Below, in pieces: positions 16,801-26,118 of a stretch of 64,000 nt of DNA (within the stretch, counting starts at the first letter, position 1; the number at the start of each line of letters is the position of its first letter). The notes beneath the pieces are model-generated. The model saw nothing but the letters and a program-made list of their open reading frames with translations. It ran no database searches and was not told where the DNA came from. Source of the DNA: an uncultured Eubacterium sp. (lineage in GTDB: Bacteria > Bacillota > Clostridia > Oscillospirales > Acutalibacteraceae). The stretch spans positions 116,604-180,603 of the forward strand of contig CAKTGF010000005.1 of NCBI GenBank assembly GCA_934561395.1, read 5' to 3'. The position numbers and the translations under genes were made by a program.

Positions 16801-17163
16801 TTAATCTCTTTCTCTTGAAATTGAAACCGCCATATAGTCAAACTCTGCCGAAACAGGTGCCTGTGGCTTTTTAAGGGTAATATCAACTCTGAATATTTCG
16901 GGGAACTGCTCCAAAATCTCGTCGCTGACCGCCTGAGCCGCCCTTTCGATAAGGTCATACTTTTCTGCGGTAAAGGCCTTTCTTACCGCCTTAACCACCT
17001 TTGCGTAGCTGACGGTATCGTCAAGGCAATCGTTATAGCAGGCCCTTGCCATATTCAAATAATAATCAATATCAAGAATAAAGGGCTGGCCGTTTTCCTT
17101 TTCCTCAGGATTAACGCCGTGGTATGCAAAAAGCTTTAAGCCCTTAATTGTGATTTTATCCAA
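16801..17163 (-). CDS. folB: Dihydroneopterin aldolase
   Basis: Cleaves dihydroneopterin to hydroxymethyl-dihydropterin and glycolaldehyde. The 120-residue protein matches the family: (M)DKITIKGLKLFAYHGVNPEE with the active-site Tyr/His region, DIDYYLNMARACYNDCLDDTVSYA and the late KKPQAPV. The likely start is TTG at 17163, overlapping the folP stop (ATTGGATAA) and preceded by AAAAGGGCAGG; longer ATG starts would extend into folP and lack homology. Translational coupling to folP is probable. Confidence 0.9.
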   Translation of the reverse strand: MDKITIKGLKLFAYHGVNPEEKENGQPFILDIDYYLNMARACYNDCLDDTVSYAKVVKAVRKAFTAEKYDLIERAAQAVSDEILEQFPEIFRVDITLKKPQAPVSAEFDYMAVSISRERD

Positions 17164-17974
17164 TGCTGACACCTGCCCTTTTAAGCTCATCGGCCATATA
17201 AATGCCCTGCTTTTCATTTTCAACATCATGGAGTCTTATTATATGCGCTCCACCCAAAACAGCCACCGTGTCGGCAGCAATGTTGCCGTAAACCCTTTCT
17301 CTTGGGTTTTGCTGACGGCTGCCCGTGCCTATAACACGCTTTCTGCTTGTGCCCAGCAGCAGGGGCATATCCTTAGGCCTGTAATCCCCGACTTTAGCGA
17401 TAAGCTCCAAATTCTGCTCATAATCCTTGCCAAAGCCGATACCCATATCAAGGCAAAGCTGTGATTTTTCAATACCGTAATTCAGGCATTGCTCAACCGC
17501 ATTTTTGAAAAAATCCTTAACCTCGTTAACAGAACCGCTGCCGTTATGCATTAAAATCCAGCCGCAACGGCTGTTTTTAACGATTTTTGCCATTTCAAGG
17601 GTAACAACACCGCTTACATCATTAATAATATCTGCGCCTGCTTTAAGAGCGTTTTCCGCAACATAGGGAAAGTATGTATCAACAGATATGGGAATTTGCT
17701 GATTTTCGCTCCTAAGCCCTTTTATCGCCGGCTCAAGCCTTGACCATTCCTCCTCGGGGGGAATTTCAACGTAGCCCGGCCTTGTGGACTGTGCGCCGAA
17801 ATCTATAATATCCGCACCCTGATTAATAAGTTCCAAGGCACGCATAACCGCATTTTCAGGCTTAAAATAGCAGTTGCCGTCTGAAAAGGAATCGGGGGTA
17901 ACATTAACAATGCCCATAATAAGGGTTTTACCCCCGTATTCAATTGTTTTATCCTTGCAAATCCAATTGTTCAT
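17156..17974 (-). CDS. folP: Dihydropteroate synthase
   Basis: Joins hydroxymethyl-dihydropterin pyrophosphate to p-aminobenzoate; the target of sulfonamides. 272 residues forming a TIM barrel, with the signatures MGIVNVTPDSFSDGN, GADIIDFGAQSTRPG (pterin loop) and LLLGTSRKRVIG near the C-terminus. Start at 17974, just after AGGAGAAA; upstream codons to 18016 overlap folE and are not family-like. Located between folE (10-base gap) and folB (overlap). Confidence 0.95.
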   Translation of the reverse strand: MNNWICKDKTIEYGGKTLIMGIVNVTPDSFSDGNCYFKPENAVMRALELINQGADIIDFGAQSTRPGYVEIPPEEEWSRLEPAIKGLRSENQQIPISVDTYFPYVAENALKAGADIINDVSGVVTLEMAKIVKNSRCGWILMHNGSGSVNEVKDFFKNAVEQCLNYGIEKSQLCLDMGIGFGKDYEQNLELIAKVGDYRPKDMPLLLGTSRKRVIGTGSRQQNPRERVYGNIAADTVAVLGGAHIIRLHDVENEKQGIYMADELKRAGVSIG

Positions 17975-17984
17975 TAATTTTCTC

Positions 17985-18554
17985 CTACTTATTAAGCAAT
18001 GCCAAAACCTCGGCACGGGTGCGTGCGTCGTTACGCATTCTTCCCCTTAAAGCAGAGGTTTGGGTTTTGCTGCCCGAGGCCTTAGCTCCACGGATTGACA
18101 TGCACATGTGCTCTGCCTCAATAATAACCGCAACGCCCTTTGGGGACAAATTATCGTTTAAAAAATCCGCAACATCGCAGGTAAGTCTTTCCTGCACCTG
18201 GGGGCGCTTTGCAAAATTGTCAACAATTCTTGCAAGCTTTGAAAGACCGATAATTTTATTGTCGCTGGGTATATAGGCAATGTGTGCCTTGCCCACAAAT
18301 GGCAGCAAATGGTGTTCGCACATTGAAGAAAAGGGAATATCCCTTACAATTACAATTTCATCGTTTGAGGATTCGTTAAACATTTTAAGATGCTGCTTTG
18401 GGTCAGAATCAAGGCCGGCAAACATTTCCTCATACATATTTGCAACCCTTTTTGGTGTTTCAAGCAGGCCGTCACGGTTTGGGTCCTCGCCCACAGCCTC
18501 CAAAATATCACGAACTGCGTTCATTATTTTTTCTTTGTTTTCAGATGTTATCAT
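17985..18554 (-). CDS. folE: GTP cyclohydrolase I
   Basis: First enzyme of folate synthesis, making dihydroneopterin triphosphate from GTP. 189 residues. Zinc site and core motif: FSSMCEHHLLPFVGKAHIAY, then GLSKLARIVDNFAKRPQVQE and EAEHMCMSIRGAKASGSKT (second zinc cysteine). Typical type IA enzyme. Ribosome site AGAGGAAAA before the ATG. It follows the LCP-like gene by 17 bases and leads folP-folB-folK. Confidence 0.96.
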   Translation of the reverse strand: MITSENKEKIMNAVRDILEAVGEDPNRDGLLETPKRVANMYEEMFAGLDSDPKQHLKMFNESSNDEIVIVRDIPFSSMCEHHLLPFVGKAHIAYIPSDNKIIGLSKLARIVDNFAKRPQVQERLTCDVADFLNDNLSPKGVAVIIEAEHMCMSIRGAKASGSKTQTSALRGRMRNDARTRAEVLALLNK

Positions 18555-18571
18555 ATATTTTCCTCTTTTAA

Positions 18572-19498
18572 TTATTTGTTAAAATAGCCCTTAATATCCT
18601 GCATCGAGTCTTGGGTGAGAACATCGCCGTCATATTGAGGGGTGCTGCTGTAAATGGTAATATCAGTATTTTTATAGCAGAAAACCTGTAAGGCGTCCTT
18701 CCCCTTTTCAAAATCACGAACAGTGATATTTGTTGACGAGCAGTGAATAAACAGCTTAAACAGAGCCTCGCAATCATTGAAATTTTCCGTATTGAAAAGC
18801 TCGGTTATCGCATAGAGCATTGCTTCGTTTGCGGCGGTAAGGTTTAAATCGTCATTACTGTAATATCTTATTAAATCGGACAGCTGCTTGCCGTCAATAA
18901 TTTGCTCGCCTTCGCTGATATGCAAAGCATAGGCGTCATCCTCGGATTTAACATCATACTTAATTTCCCGTGGGGAAATATATACAAAATTGCCTAATTT
19001 ATTAGCAAATTGAACAAATTTATTTGTCTCAAACTGTGCATAATAATCAATCTCAAAGCCGAAATATTCTGCCAGCTTTGATTGCAGCAGTGCTCCGCCA
19101 CCCTCGTTAATTATCTCGTTAGGGGTGCTGCCGTTAATATCCATTTTAGGGGAAAGAACGGAAATTTTATATGCCAAATTATCTTTATCTGCCTGCAATA
19201 AATACAAATAATGCACTGTTTTTTTGTTATCGTCGGTTTCAATAATCAAATAATTGGTTTTGCCGCTGATCTTTGGCAGCACAGTATCATCGGCGTTTTG
19301 CACCTGCGAGGTTGTTACTTTGCCGTCGGCAAAAAACTGTGCAACGGAGGAATATTTTTGGCTGAGCATTACCACAAAAACCAAGGTTACAGCCACAATT
19401 ACCATAAGCAGTGCCATTAAAATTTTTGTTTCACGGCTGCTTTTTGTATAATCGGATTTTGAAATATAAATATCGCCACGGTGCTTAAAAATCTTCAC
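18572..19498 (-). CDS. LCP-like (LytR-CpsA-Psr) membrane protein of unknown activity
   Basis: A 308-residue protein with a basic cytoplasmic N-terminus, one membrane helix (about 25-46) and an extracytoplasmic domain. That domain resembles a divergent LCP fold: IDYYAQFETNKFVQFANKLG, then EGEQIIDGKQLSDLIRYYSN, which corresponds to the 'LDGEQALAYVRYR' region of LCP ligases. The arginine/aspartate pattern of active LCP enzymes is largely lost, so it may be inactive or regulatory. GTG start with AAGGGGGA upstream. It precedes folE by 17 bases and is probably the first gene of the folate operon, an odd pairing. A clear LCP protein is encoded at 28798. Confidence 0.55.
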   Translation of the reverse strand: MKIFKHRGDIYISKSDYTKSSRETKILMALLMVIVAVTLVFVVMLSQKYSSVAQFFADGKVTTSQVQNADDTVLPKISGKTNYLIIETDDNKKTVHYLYLLQADKDNLAYKISVLSPKMDINGSTPNEIINEGGGALLQSKLAEYFGFEIDYYAQFETNKFVQFANKLGNFVYISPREIKYDVKSEDDAYALHISEGEQIIDGKQLSDLIRYYSNDDLNLTAANEAMLYAITELFNTENFNDCEALFKLFIHCSSTNITVRDFEKGKDALQVFCYKNTDITIYSSTPQYDGDVLTQDSMQDIKGYFNK

Positions 19499-19587
19499 TG
19501 TAAAACATCCCCCTTATCTTAATTCTGTAATGATTATATATTATAGAACATCAAAAAACAAGACAAAAAATAAGCCTTTTATGCATA

Positions 19588-19596
19588 TTATCCACA
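19588..19596 (+). promoter_or_regulatory. Consensus DnaA box upstream of dnaA
   Basis: Perfect TTATCCACA, 150 bases before the dnaA start, next to a very AT-rich stretch (19615-19720). It may autoregulate dnaA and form part of a bipartite origin. Confidence 0.75.
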
Positions 19597-19614
19597 TATC
19601 TAAAATATAATGTT

Positions 19615-19720
19615 GAAAACTTTTAAATAATATAAATATTTATTGACTTAGAATATATATTAATATATAATATATATTAAATATGTTAAATGGAATATTA
19701 TACTCATTTGAAGAATATAA
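19615..19720. other. Very AT-rich stretch, candidate DNA unwinding element
   Basis: About 100 bases made almost only of A and T (long TATATATTAATATA-type runs), between a consensus DnaA box and dnaA. Such tracts are typical unwinding elements, though the dnaA promoter also lies here. Confidence 0.45.
19643..19671 (+). promoter_or_regulatory. dnaA promoter
   Basis: TTGACT, 17-base spacer, TATAAT; 76 bases before the dnaA start codon. Confidence 0.7.
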
Positions 19721-19747
19721 GAAATTTAAAGAAAAGGAGAAAAATAC

Positions 19748-21085
19748 TTGGATAATTTTGATGAATTATGGCAAAGTGTGTTGGAATATTGCAAAAGCCG
19801 TGTAACCAAAACAGCATTTTCACTTTGGTTTATGCCCATTGAAATGGCAAATTTTGAAAATGGTATTGCAGAACTTCATTTTTCAAACTCATTTAAAAAA
19901 AGCACTGTTGTGGGCCAATTTCACGAGCTGCTGACTGAGGCGTTTAACGCAATTTGCGGCTTTGATGTTCAAATAGTTTATTCATCCCCCGAGGATTTTT
20001 TAACCGAAAAGGAAAAAAATCAACAGGATTTGGAGGATTTTAAAAACGAAACCTTTACCTTTGATAACTTTATTGTGGGCAATTCAAACAAATTTGCCTA
20101 CACCGCAGCAAAGGCAATTGCCGCAGACCCGGGTGGACTTATAAACAAAGGCATCAGCCACACAAATTATAATCCCCTGTTTATTTACGGTAATTCCGGC
20201 TTGGGCAAAACCCACCTTTTAAACGCAATCAGCTATGAAATAAAGCGCAACTACCCGGATATGAAGGTTCTTTATGTTAAAAGTGAGGACTTTTTAAACG
20301 AATTTATCGGTCTTTTGTTTGATAAGGAGGTTGATACCTTCAGGGAAAAGTACAGAAACATTGATGTATTTTTGGTTGACGATATTCAGTATATTGCCGG
20401 CAAGGAATCAACCGAGTGGGAATTTTTCCACACCTTTAACGCTTTGGTTGATAACGGCAAGCAGGTTGTTTTAACCTCTGACCGACCGCCGAAGGATATT
20501 AAATCAATTATTGACCGTTTAAGGGGCAGATTTGAAAGCGGATTGCTGGCAGACATTCAGCCCCCGGAATATGAAACACGCTGTGCAATAATTAAGCGCA
20601 AGGCAGAGCTGTTAAACTTTAAAATTGATGATAATGTTATTAACTACATTGCCGAACGCATTAAATCAAATATCAGGCAGCTGGAGGGCATTACAAACAA
20701 GCTCCATGCAATGTGCGTTTATTCGGGGCAGGAGCCCACAATATCACTGGCGCAGGTTGTAATTAAGGATGTTTTAAACGATGTTCAACCCTTGCCTGTT
20801 ACAATTAACAGAATTGTTGACGAGGTCAGCCGCACAACAGGTGTTTCTGTTGAAGATATTTACAGCAAAAAACACAACGCAAATGTTTCAGACGCAAGAA
20901 AGATGTGTTTCTATATTATAAGAAATGTTACCGATATGAGCTACAAGGCAATCGGCAACGAATTTGGCAAGGACCATACAACCGTTATGTATAACATTCA
21001 AAAAATTGAGGATATGATTAAAACAGATTCTTCGTTAAACTCAAAGGTTAACGATATTATAAATAACATTAAGGATTCTCAATAA
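19748..21085 (+). CDS. dnaA: Chromosomal replication initiator protein
   Basis: Binds DnaA boxes and opens the origin. 445 residues: DnaB-interaction domain I (1-80), linker, AAA+ domain with Walker A GNSGLGKT (148-155) and Walker B DVFLVDDIQ (206-214), arginine-finger region DRLRGRFESGLL, and C-terminal DNA-binding helix-turn-helix with the signature GKDHTTVMYNIQKIE. The start is TTG, 8 bases after AAAAGGAG. It is followed by a DnaA-box-rich gap and dnaN, the classical origin arrangement. Confidence 0.98.
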   Translation: MDNFDELWQSVLEYCKSRVTKTAFSLWFMPIEMANFENGIAELHFSNSFKKSTVVGQFHELLTEAFNAICGFDVQIVYSSPEDFLTEKEKNQQDLEDFKNETFTFDNFIVGNSNKFAYTAAKAIAADPGGLINKGISHTNYNPLFIYGNSGLGKTHLLNAISYEIKRNYPDMKVLYVKSEDFLNEFIGLLFDKEVDTFREKYRNIDVFLVDDIQYIAGKESTEWEFFHTFNALVDNGKQVVLTSDRPPKDIKSIIDRLRGRFESGLLADIQPPEYETRCAIIKRKAELLNFKIDDNVINYIAERIKSNIRQLEGITNKLHAMCVYSGQEPTISLAQVVIKDVLNDVQPLPVTINRIVDEVSRTTGVSVEDIYSKKHNANVSDARKMCFYIIRNVTDMSYKAIGNEFGKDHTTVMYNIQKIEDMIKTDSSLNSKVNDIINNIKDSQ

Positions 21086-21249
21086 TTTTCCACCATTTTT
21101 TTCTTTTCCACATTATTTTTTTTAACAGGGTATGTGTAAAACAAAAATTTTCCACATTGTTAACATTTTTTACACAACGGTAAAATAAAAACTTTTTTGA
21201 AAAAATCGTGTAAAAAAGGTTAATTTACAAATTTTCAACATTTTCCACC
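21086..21249. other. oriC: Probable replication origin (DnaA-box cluster) between dnaA and dnaN
   Basis: Matches or near matches to TTWTNCACA: 21086-21094 TTTTCCACC, 21104-21112 TTTTCCACA, 21133-21141 TTTTACACA (minus), 21148-21156 TTTTCCACA, 21168-21176 TTTTACACA, plus TTTTCAACA at 21232-21240 and TTTTCCACC at 21241-21249. The spacer is AT-rich. Together with the box at 19588 this suggests a bipartite oriC flanking dnaA, as in Bacillus. Confidence 0.75.
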
Positions 21250-21301
21250 ACCCTTACTACTAATACTAAAATACATATAATTGCATTATGGGAGAAAAAC
21301 T

Positions 21302-22414
21302 ATGAAATTTACTTGCAACACAAAAGAATTAAGCAACGCTTGTAATAATGTTATAAGAGCAGTCAGCGCAAAGGTAACCATTCCCACAATTGAGGGTATA
21401 CTTATTGAATGCGGCTCTGATACATTAAGCCTTACGGGATATGACTTTGAATTTGGCATTAATACCATTTTATCAACAGATGTTATTGAGCCGGGTGCAA
21501 TTGTAATTAACGCAAAGGTTTTATGTGATATTATTCGCAAGTTGGCAGACGATTATGTAACAATTGAAACAAAAGGTACATCAGTTTCAATTATAAGCGG
21601 TGCGGCACAATACAATATTACAGGCATTGACGCAGACGATTATCCGGAGCTGCCGTCTGTTAACGACGGTTATCCCTTGTCCCTTAATCAAAGTCTTTTA
21701 TATTCAATGATAAGCCAAACACTTTTTGCAGTTGCCGATAATGAATCGTCAAAGCCGGTTTACACAGGCTTAAAGTTTGAGCTTACAAAGGGCGAAATTA
21801 CTTTAATCGGTGTTGACGGTTACAGGCTTGCAATAAGAAAAGAAAAGATTGATTATGACGGCGAAGATTTAACCTTTATTGTGCCCAAAAAAACAATAAG
21901 AGAAATTATAAAACTGATTGATTTTGAAGAAAAAAAGGATGTTTCAATAAGTATAGGCAAACGCCACATTGTTTTTGAAATTGACAATTATTCAATAATC
22001 AGCAGACTTTTGGACGGCGAATTTTTAGATTATCACAGTGCAGTACCAAAGGCTATTACCACAACTGTGCTTGTTAACACCACAGATGCGGTAAATTGTA
22101 TTGAAAGAACTCTACCTGTAATTGAAAATAACCAAAAGAACCCTATCAGGTGTTTATTTGATGCCGACCAAATGAGGGTTTCAACAGTTTCGAGCCTGGG
22201 CAGAGTGGTTGACTACACCCATGCAAATACCTCGGGCGACAGAGTAGAAATAGGTTTTAACTCCAAATTTGTGTTGGACGCTCTTAATGCGGCAGACACA
22301 GACGAGGTTAAAATAGAATTAAACGGACCTATCAGCCCTGTTAAGGTTATGCCTATTGAGGGGGATAATTTCTTATTTTTAGTATTACCGATGAGGCTTA
22401 GAAATGAAAATTAA
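21302..22414 (+). CDS. dnaN: DNA polymerase III beta subunit (sliding clamp)
   Basis: Forms the ring clamp that holds the polymerase on DNA. 370 residues with the three-domain clamp pattern; typical segments include TIPTIEGILIECGSDTLSLT, GYRLAIRKEK, and the C-terminal MPIEGDNFLFLVLPMRL. ATG 21302 follows GGGAGAAAA; a TTG seven codons earlier is less likely. Its end overlaps yaaA by 11 bases. Confidence 0.97.
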   Translation: MKFTCNTKELSNACNNVIRAVSAKVTIPTIEGILIECGSDTLSLTGYDFEFGINTILSTDVIEPGAIVINAKVLCDIIRKLADDYVTIETKGTSVSIISGAAQYNITGIDADDYPELPSVNDGYPLSLNQSLLYSMISQTLFAVADNESSKPVYTGLKFELTKGEITLIGVDGYRLAIRKEKIDYDGEDLTFIVPKKTIREIIKLIDFEEKKDVSISIGKRHIVFEIDNYSIISRLLDGEFLDYHSAVPKAITTTVLVNTTDAVNCIERTLPVIENNQKNPIRCLFDADQMRVSTVSSLGRVVDYTHANTSGDRVEIGFNSKFVLDALNAADTDEVKIELNGPISPVKVMPIEGDNFLFLVLPMRLRNEN

Positions 22415-22652
22415 GGTAAAAGCGGCGGAGCACCAAAAAGAAACCGTTAAAATAAATTCGGATTTTATTCAGCTCCAGGCATTTTTAAAATTTAAAGGAA
22501 TATGTGAAACAGGCGGTCAGGCAAAGGAATTTATACAGGACGGCATTATCCGTGTTAACGGCGAGATTTGCACCGCAAGGGGCAAAAAGCTGCGAAACGG
22601 CGATGTTGTAACCGCCTTTGCAACCGATTATTTAATAGAAAATGAAAATTAA
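22404..22652 (+). CDS. yaaA: S4-domain RNA-binding protein YaaA
   Basis: An 82-residue protein with an S4-like fold: FIQLQAFLKFKGICETGGQA, then IQDGIIRVNGEICTARGKKL. This small gene sits between dnaN and recF in most Firmicutes and is thought to bind RNA; its role is not settled. It overlaps both neighbours by 11 bases through the same AATGAAAATTAA arrangement, so dnaN-yaaA-recF are translationally coupled. Confidence 0.92.
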   Translation: MKIKVKAAEHQKETVKINSDFIQLQAFLKFKGICETGGQAKEFIQDGIIRVNGEICTARGKKLRNGDVVTAFATDYLIENEN

Positions 22653-23733
22653 AACACTTACTCTTGAAAATTACAGAAATATAGAAGAATTAAGTGTAAA
22701 CTTTGATAATGTAAACATAATTTGGGGCGAAAACGCACAGGGCAAAACAAATTTAATTGAGGGCTTATACCTTTTTACAGGCTCAAAAAGTTTTAGGGGC
22801 GCAAAAGACAGCCAGCTGATTAAATTTGATTGTGAAAAAAGCAGACTGCAAATTGAATTTGAGGGCAACGACCGTTTACAAAATGCAGAAATTGTAATAG
22901 ATAAAAGAAGAACTGCGGTGCTGAACGGCATAAAAAAGAAAAGTCCTGCTCAACTTGGAGACGAAATCAAGGCTGTTGTTTTCAGCCCGGTACATTTGAG
23001 CATGGTTAAAGACGGCCCTGCCGAACGGCGCAGATTTGTTGACACCGCACTGTGCCAGCTTAAATCAAATTATCGCAATTTGTTAAAGGAATATAACCGT
23101 GCCCTGGTGCAAAGAAATGCTTTGCTTAAGGATATTGCAAAAAATCCCGGGCTTGAGGATATGCTGTATATTTGGAACAGCAACCTTGCAAAAAGCGGAG
23201 CAAAAATCATTTATCAAAGGCTTAAATACCTTGAGGCGCTGACACCATTTGTTAAGGATATATTCCTTGGTATCAGCGGCGGCAACGAAAATATTGATTT
23301 AAAATATTGCGGAGCAGGTAATTTTCAAACGGATTTGCAGCAAATAGAGCAGACTCTGCTTAACGCAATGAACGAAAGCAGGATTGCGGATATTGTAAAC
23401 AAAAACACAACCAAGGGTCCCCACCGTGACGATATAGAAATATTAATCAACGGCAACAGCGCCAAGGTTTACGGCTCACAGGGGCAGCAAAGAAGTTGTG
23501 TTTTAGCCTTAAAGCTTGCAGAGGCAAGCCTGTTAAAGCAAATGACAGGTGTTGAGCCCATTGCACTTTTGGACGATGTAATGAGCGAGCTTGACGAAAA
23601 AAGGCAGGATTATATATTAAATCACATTAAAGATTGGCAGGTATTCATTACCTGCTGTGACAAAGAAACTATTTTAAAGCTTAAGGACGGTAAAACCTTT
23701 CATATTGAAAGGGGCACCCTTTTGGAGGACTGA
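22642..23733 (+). CDS. recF: DNA replication and repair protein RecF
   Basis: SMC-like ATPase that helps load RecA at single-strand gaps. 363 residues: Walker A GENAQGKTNLIEGLYLFTG near the N-terminus, signature GSQGQQRSCVLALKLAEA, Walker B ALLDDVMSELDEKRQ. Starts inside the yaaA end and is followed by remB after 1 base. Confidence 0.96.
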   Translation: MKIKTLTLENYRNIEELSVNFDNVNIIWGENAQGKTNLIEGLYLFTGSKSFRGAKDSQLIKFDCEKSRLQIEFEGNDRLQNAEIVIDKRRTAVLNGIKKKSPAQLGDEIKAVVFSPVHLSMVKDGPAERRRFVDTALCQLKSNYRNLLKEYNRALVQRNALLKDIAKNPGLEDMLYIWNSNLAKSGAKIIYQRLKYLEALTPFVKDIFLGISGGNENIDLKYCGAGNFQTDLQQIEQTLLNAMNESRIADIVNKNTTKGPHRDDIEILINGNSAKVYGSQGQQRSCVLALKLAEASLLKQMTGVEPIALLDDVMSELDEKRQDYILNHIKDWQVFITCCDKETILKLKDGKTFHIERGTLLED

Positions 23734-23734
23734 A

Positions 23735-23968
23735 ATGTTTTTACACCTGGGGGAGGATACCATTGTTAAGGATAAAGAGATAATCGGCATTTTTGATTTG
23801 GATACCTCAACGGTAAACAAGGCAACAAGGGATTATCTTGCAATTGCTGAAAAAAACGGCAGTGTGGAATATGTTAATTACGATTTGCCGAAAAGCTTTA
23901 TTGTTACAGACAATAAAATTTTTGTAAGCCCAATTAACACAGGCACACTGCTGAGGCGAAGCAAATAA
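23735..23968 (+). CDS. remB: Extracellular matrix regulator RemB-like (DUF370)
   Basis: A 77-residue protein starting MFLHLGEDTIVKDKEIIGIF, matching the DUF370/RemB (YaaB) family found between recF and gyrB in Firmicutes; in B. subtilis it influences matrix genes. The start at 23735 follows TTGGAGGAC; an upstream in-frame ATG inside recF is rejected. The following 112 bases before gyrB hold a small hairpin (23982-23994) and no clear gene. Confidence 0.88.
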   Translation: MFLHLGEDTIVKDKEIIGIFDLDTSTVNKATRDYLAIAEKNGSVEYVNYDLPKSFIVTDNKIFVSPINTGTLLRRSK

Positions 23969-24080
23969 AATTAAAAATATTGCCGCCGAGCGGCTGAAAA
24001 TACATCACGCCCTGTGGGGCTACAGCAGGGGTTAATCGTGATATTATTGTTATTGTAGTCGGAAAGGCTATGGAGTTTGT

Positions 24081-26090
24081 ATGGAAGAAATTAAGGAATT
24101 AAACAACCTTGAGGAAGAGGACATTAATACCGATATGACCAGCGCCGTTTATGACGAGTCTGACATTAAGGTATTAAAGGGTCTTGAGGCGGTTAGAATC
24201 CGCCCGGGTATGTATATCGGCTCAACCGGACCCAGGGGCTTGCACCACCTTGTTTATGAAATTGTAGATAACTCTATTGACGAGGCATTGGCAGGTATTT
24301 GTAAGGAAATTAATATTGAAATTTTGCCTGACAATGTAATCAGCGTTAAGGACGACGGCCGTGGTATTCCTGTTGGTTTAAAAGAATCCGACAACGGCCA
24401 GATGCTCCCTGCCGTTACAATTGTTTTAACGGTTTTGCACGCAGGCGGTAAGTTTGAAAACGGCGAAAACTCGGGCTACAAGGTTGCCGGCGGCTTGCAC
24501 GGCGTTGGTTCATCGGTTGTAAACGCATTATCTGAATGGTTTGAGGTTGAAGTTACAAGAGAGGGTCACACCTATGCACAGCGCTTTGAGCGTGGTATTC
24601 CCGTTGACGACCTACATATAATTGCGGATGTTGACGAAAATCAGCATGGCACACTTATCCGATTTAAGGCTGACGGAGAAATCTTTAAGGAAACCCTTAA
24701 ATACACCTTCAGAACCCTTGAAAGAAGATTTAAGGAGCAGGCATATCTTAACGCAGGTTTAAAAATCACATTTGAGGATAAGAGAGAGGCCTTTGATAAG
24801 GACCCCAACGAGCCTGATGTTAAGGGCAAGCAAGTTTATTGCTACAACGGCGGTATCAAAGAATTTGTATCGGATATGAGCAAAAACAAAACCCCTGTTA
24901 ACGAAGATGTTATCCACATTTCCACCAACAAGGGTGATATGAGCGCAGAAATTGCCTTAAGATACACCACAGATGTAAGGGAAACCATCAGGCAGTTTGC
25001 AAACAACATTGAAACCGTTGACGGCGGAACCCATGTTGACGGCTTTAAAACAGCAATAACAAAGGTATTTAACAATAACGGTAAAAGGCTTAACCTTATT
25101 AAAGACGGCGACAACAAGCTGAAATATGATGATGTTAAGGAGGGCCTTACCGCAGTAATTTCTGTTAAAATCACAAATGCGGAGTTTGAGGGTCAAACAA
25201 AGAGCAAGCTTGGCAATGTTGAAATGAAAAGGGTTGTTAACGACCTTGTTTCGGACAAACTTAATCAATATTTTGAAGAAAATCCCGAGGAAGCAAGAAA
25301 AATTCTTGATAAGGCTATCCTTGCACTCAGAGCAAGAGAGGCTGCATTAAAGGCAAGAGAGGCTATCAGAAAAAAGAGCCCTCTTGAAAGTAACTCATTA
25401 CCCGGCAAGCTGGCAGACTGCACCAGCAAGGAGCCCGAAAAGTGCGAGCTTTACATTGTAGAGGGTGACTCTGCAGGCGGCTCGGCAAAGCAAGGCAGAG
25501 ATCCTAAATATATGGCAATTCTTCCCCTTTGGGGTAAAATGCTTAATGTTGAAAAGGCAAGAGCGGACAAGGTTTACGGCAATGAAAAATTAGTGCCCAT
25601 TATTCAGGCGCTGGGCACAGGTATCGGCGAGGATTTTGATGTCAGCAAGCTGCGCTATCACAAAATTATCCTTATGGCGGATGCCGATGTTGACGGCGCA
25701 CATATTACAACACTGCTTTTAACCTTCTTTTTCAGGCACATGCCAAGGCTTATTGAGGAGGGCCATGTTTATTTGGCACAGCCGCCGCTGTTTAAGGTAA
25801 CAAAAAACAGAAAGAGCGAATATGCCTTTTCAGACGAGCAGCGGGACGACCTTATTGAAAGAATGGGCGGCGATTGCGACGTGCAAAGATACAAGGGTCT
25901 TGGCGAAATGGACCCCGAACAGCTTTGGGAAACCACAATGGACCCTGAATTCAGAACAATGCTTAGGGTAACAATTGACGACGCAGAGCTTGCCTCTGAG
26001 AACTTCTCGCTGTTAATGGGCGAGGAGGTTGAGCCAAGAAGGCAATTTATTGAACAAAACGCACAATTCGTTAAAAATCTTGACATTTAA
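24081..26090 (+). CDS. gyrB: DNA gyrase subunit B
   Basis: ATPase subunit of gyrase. 669 residues: GHKL ATPase (EIVDNSIDEALAG, KDDGRGIPVG, GLHGVGSSVVNALS), transducer, TOPRIM with EGDSAGGSAKQGRD and the metal motif DADVDGAHI, and the C-terminal QRYKGLGEM region. The stop is 28 bases before gyrA, and the two genes form the usual pair. Confidence 0.98.
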   Translation: MEEIKELNNLEEEDINTDMTSAVYDESDIKVLKGLEAVRIRPGMYIGSTGPRGLHHLVYEIVDNSIDEALAGICKEINIEILPDNVISVKDDGRGIPVGLKESDNGQMLPAVTIVLTVLHAGGKFENGENSGYKVAGGLHGVGSSVVNALSEWFEVEVTREGHTYAQRFERGIPVDDLHIIADVDENQHGTLIRFKADGEIFKETLKYTFRTLERRFKEQAYLNAGLKITFEDKREAFDKDPNEPDVKGKQVYCYNGGIKEFVSDMSKNKTPVNEDVIHISTNKGDMSAEIALRYTTDVRETIRQFANNIETVDGGTHVDGFKTAITKVFNNNGKRLNLIKDGDNKLKYDDVKEGLTAVISVKITNAEFEGQTKSKLGNVEMKRVVNDLVSDKLNQYFEENPEEARKILDKAILALRAREAALKAREAIRKKSPLESNSLPGKLADCTSKEPEKCELYIVEGDSAGGSAKQGRDPKYMAILPLWGKMLNVEKARADKVYGNEKLVPIIQALGTGIGEDFDVSKLRYHKIILMADADVDGAHITTLLLTFFFRHMPRLIEEGHVYLAQPPLFKVTKNRKSEYAFSDEQRDDLIERMGGDCDVQRYKGLGEMDPEQLWETTMDPEFRTMLRVTIDDAELASENFSLLMGEEVEPRRQFIEQNAQFVKNLDI

Positions 26091-26118
26091 TTGCCTTTGA
26101 TAAGGAGAGCTAAAAGTA

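Noticed and set aside
17164..17229. Longer folB starting at ATG 17229
   Set aside because: The extra residues are out-of-frame folP sequence; family homology begins at the TTG 17163.
23969..24080. Structured RNA between remB and gyrB
   Set aside because: Only a 5-bp hairpin and weak inverted repeats; no known RNA family pattern.
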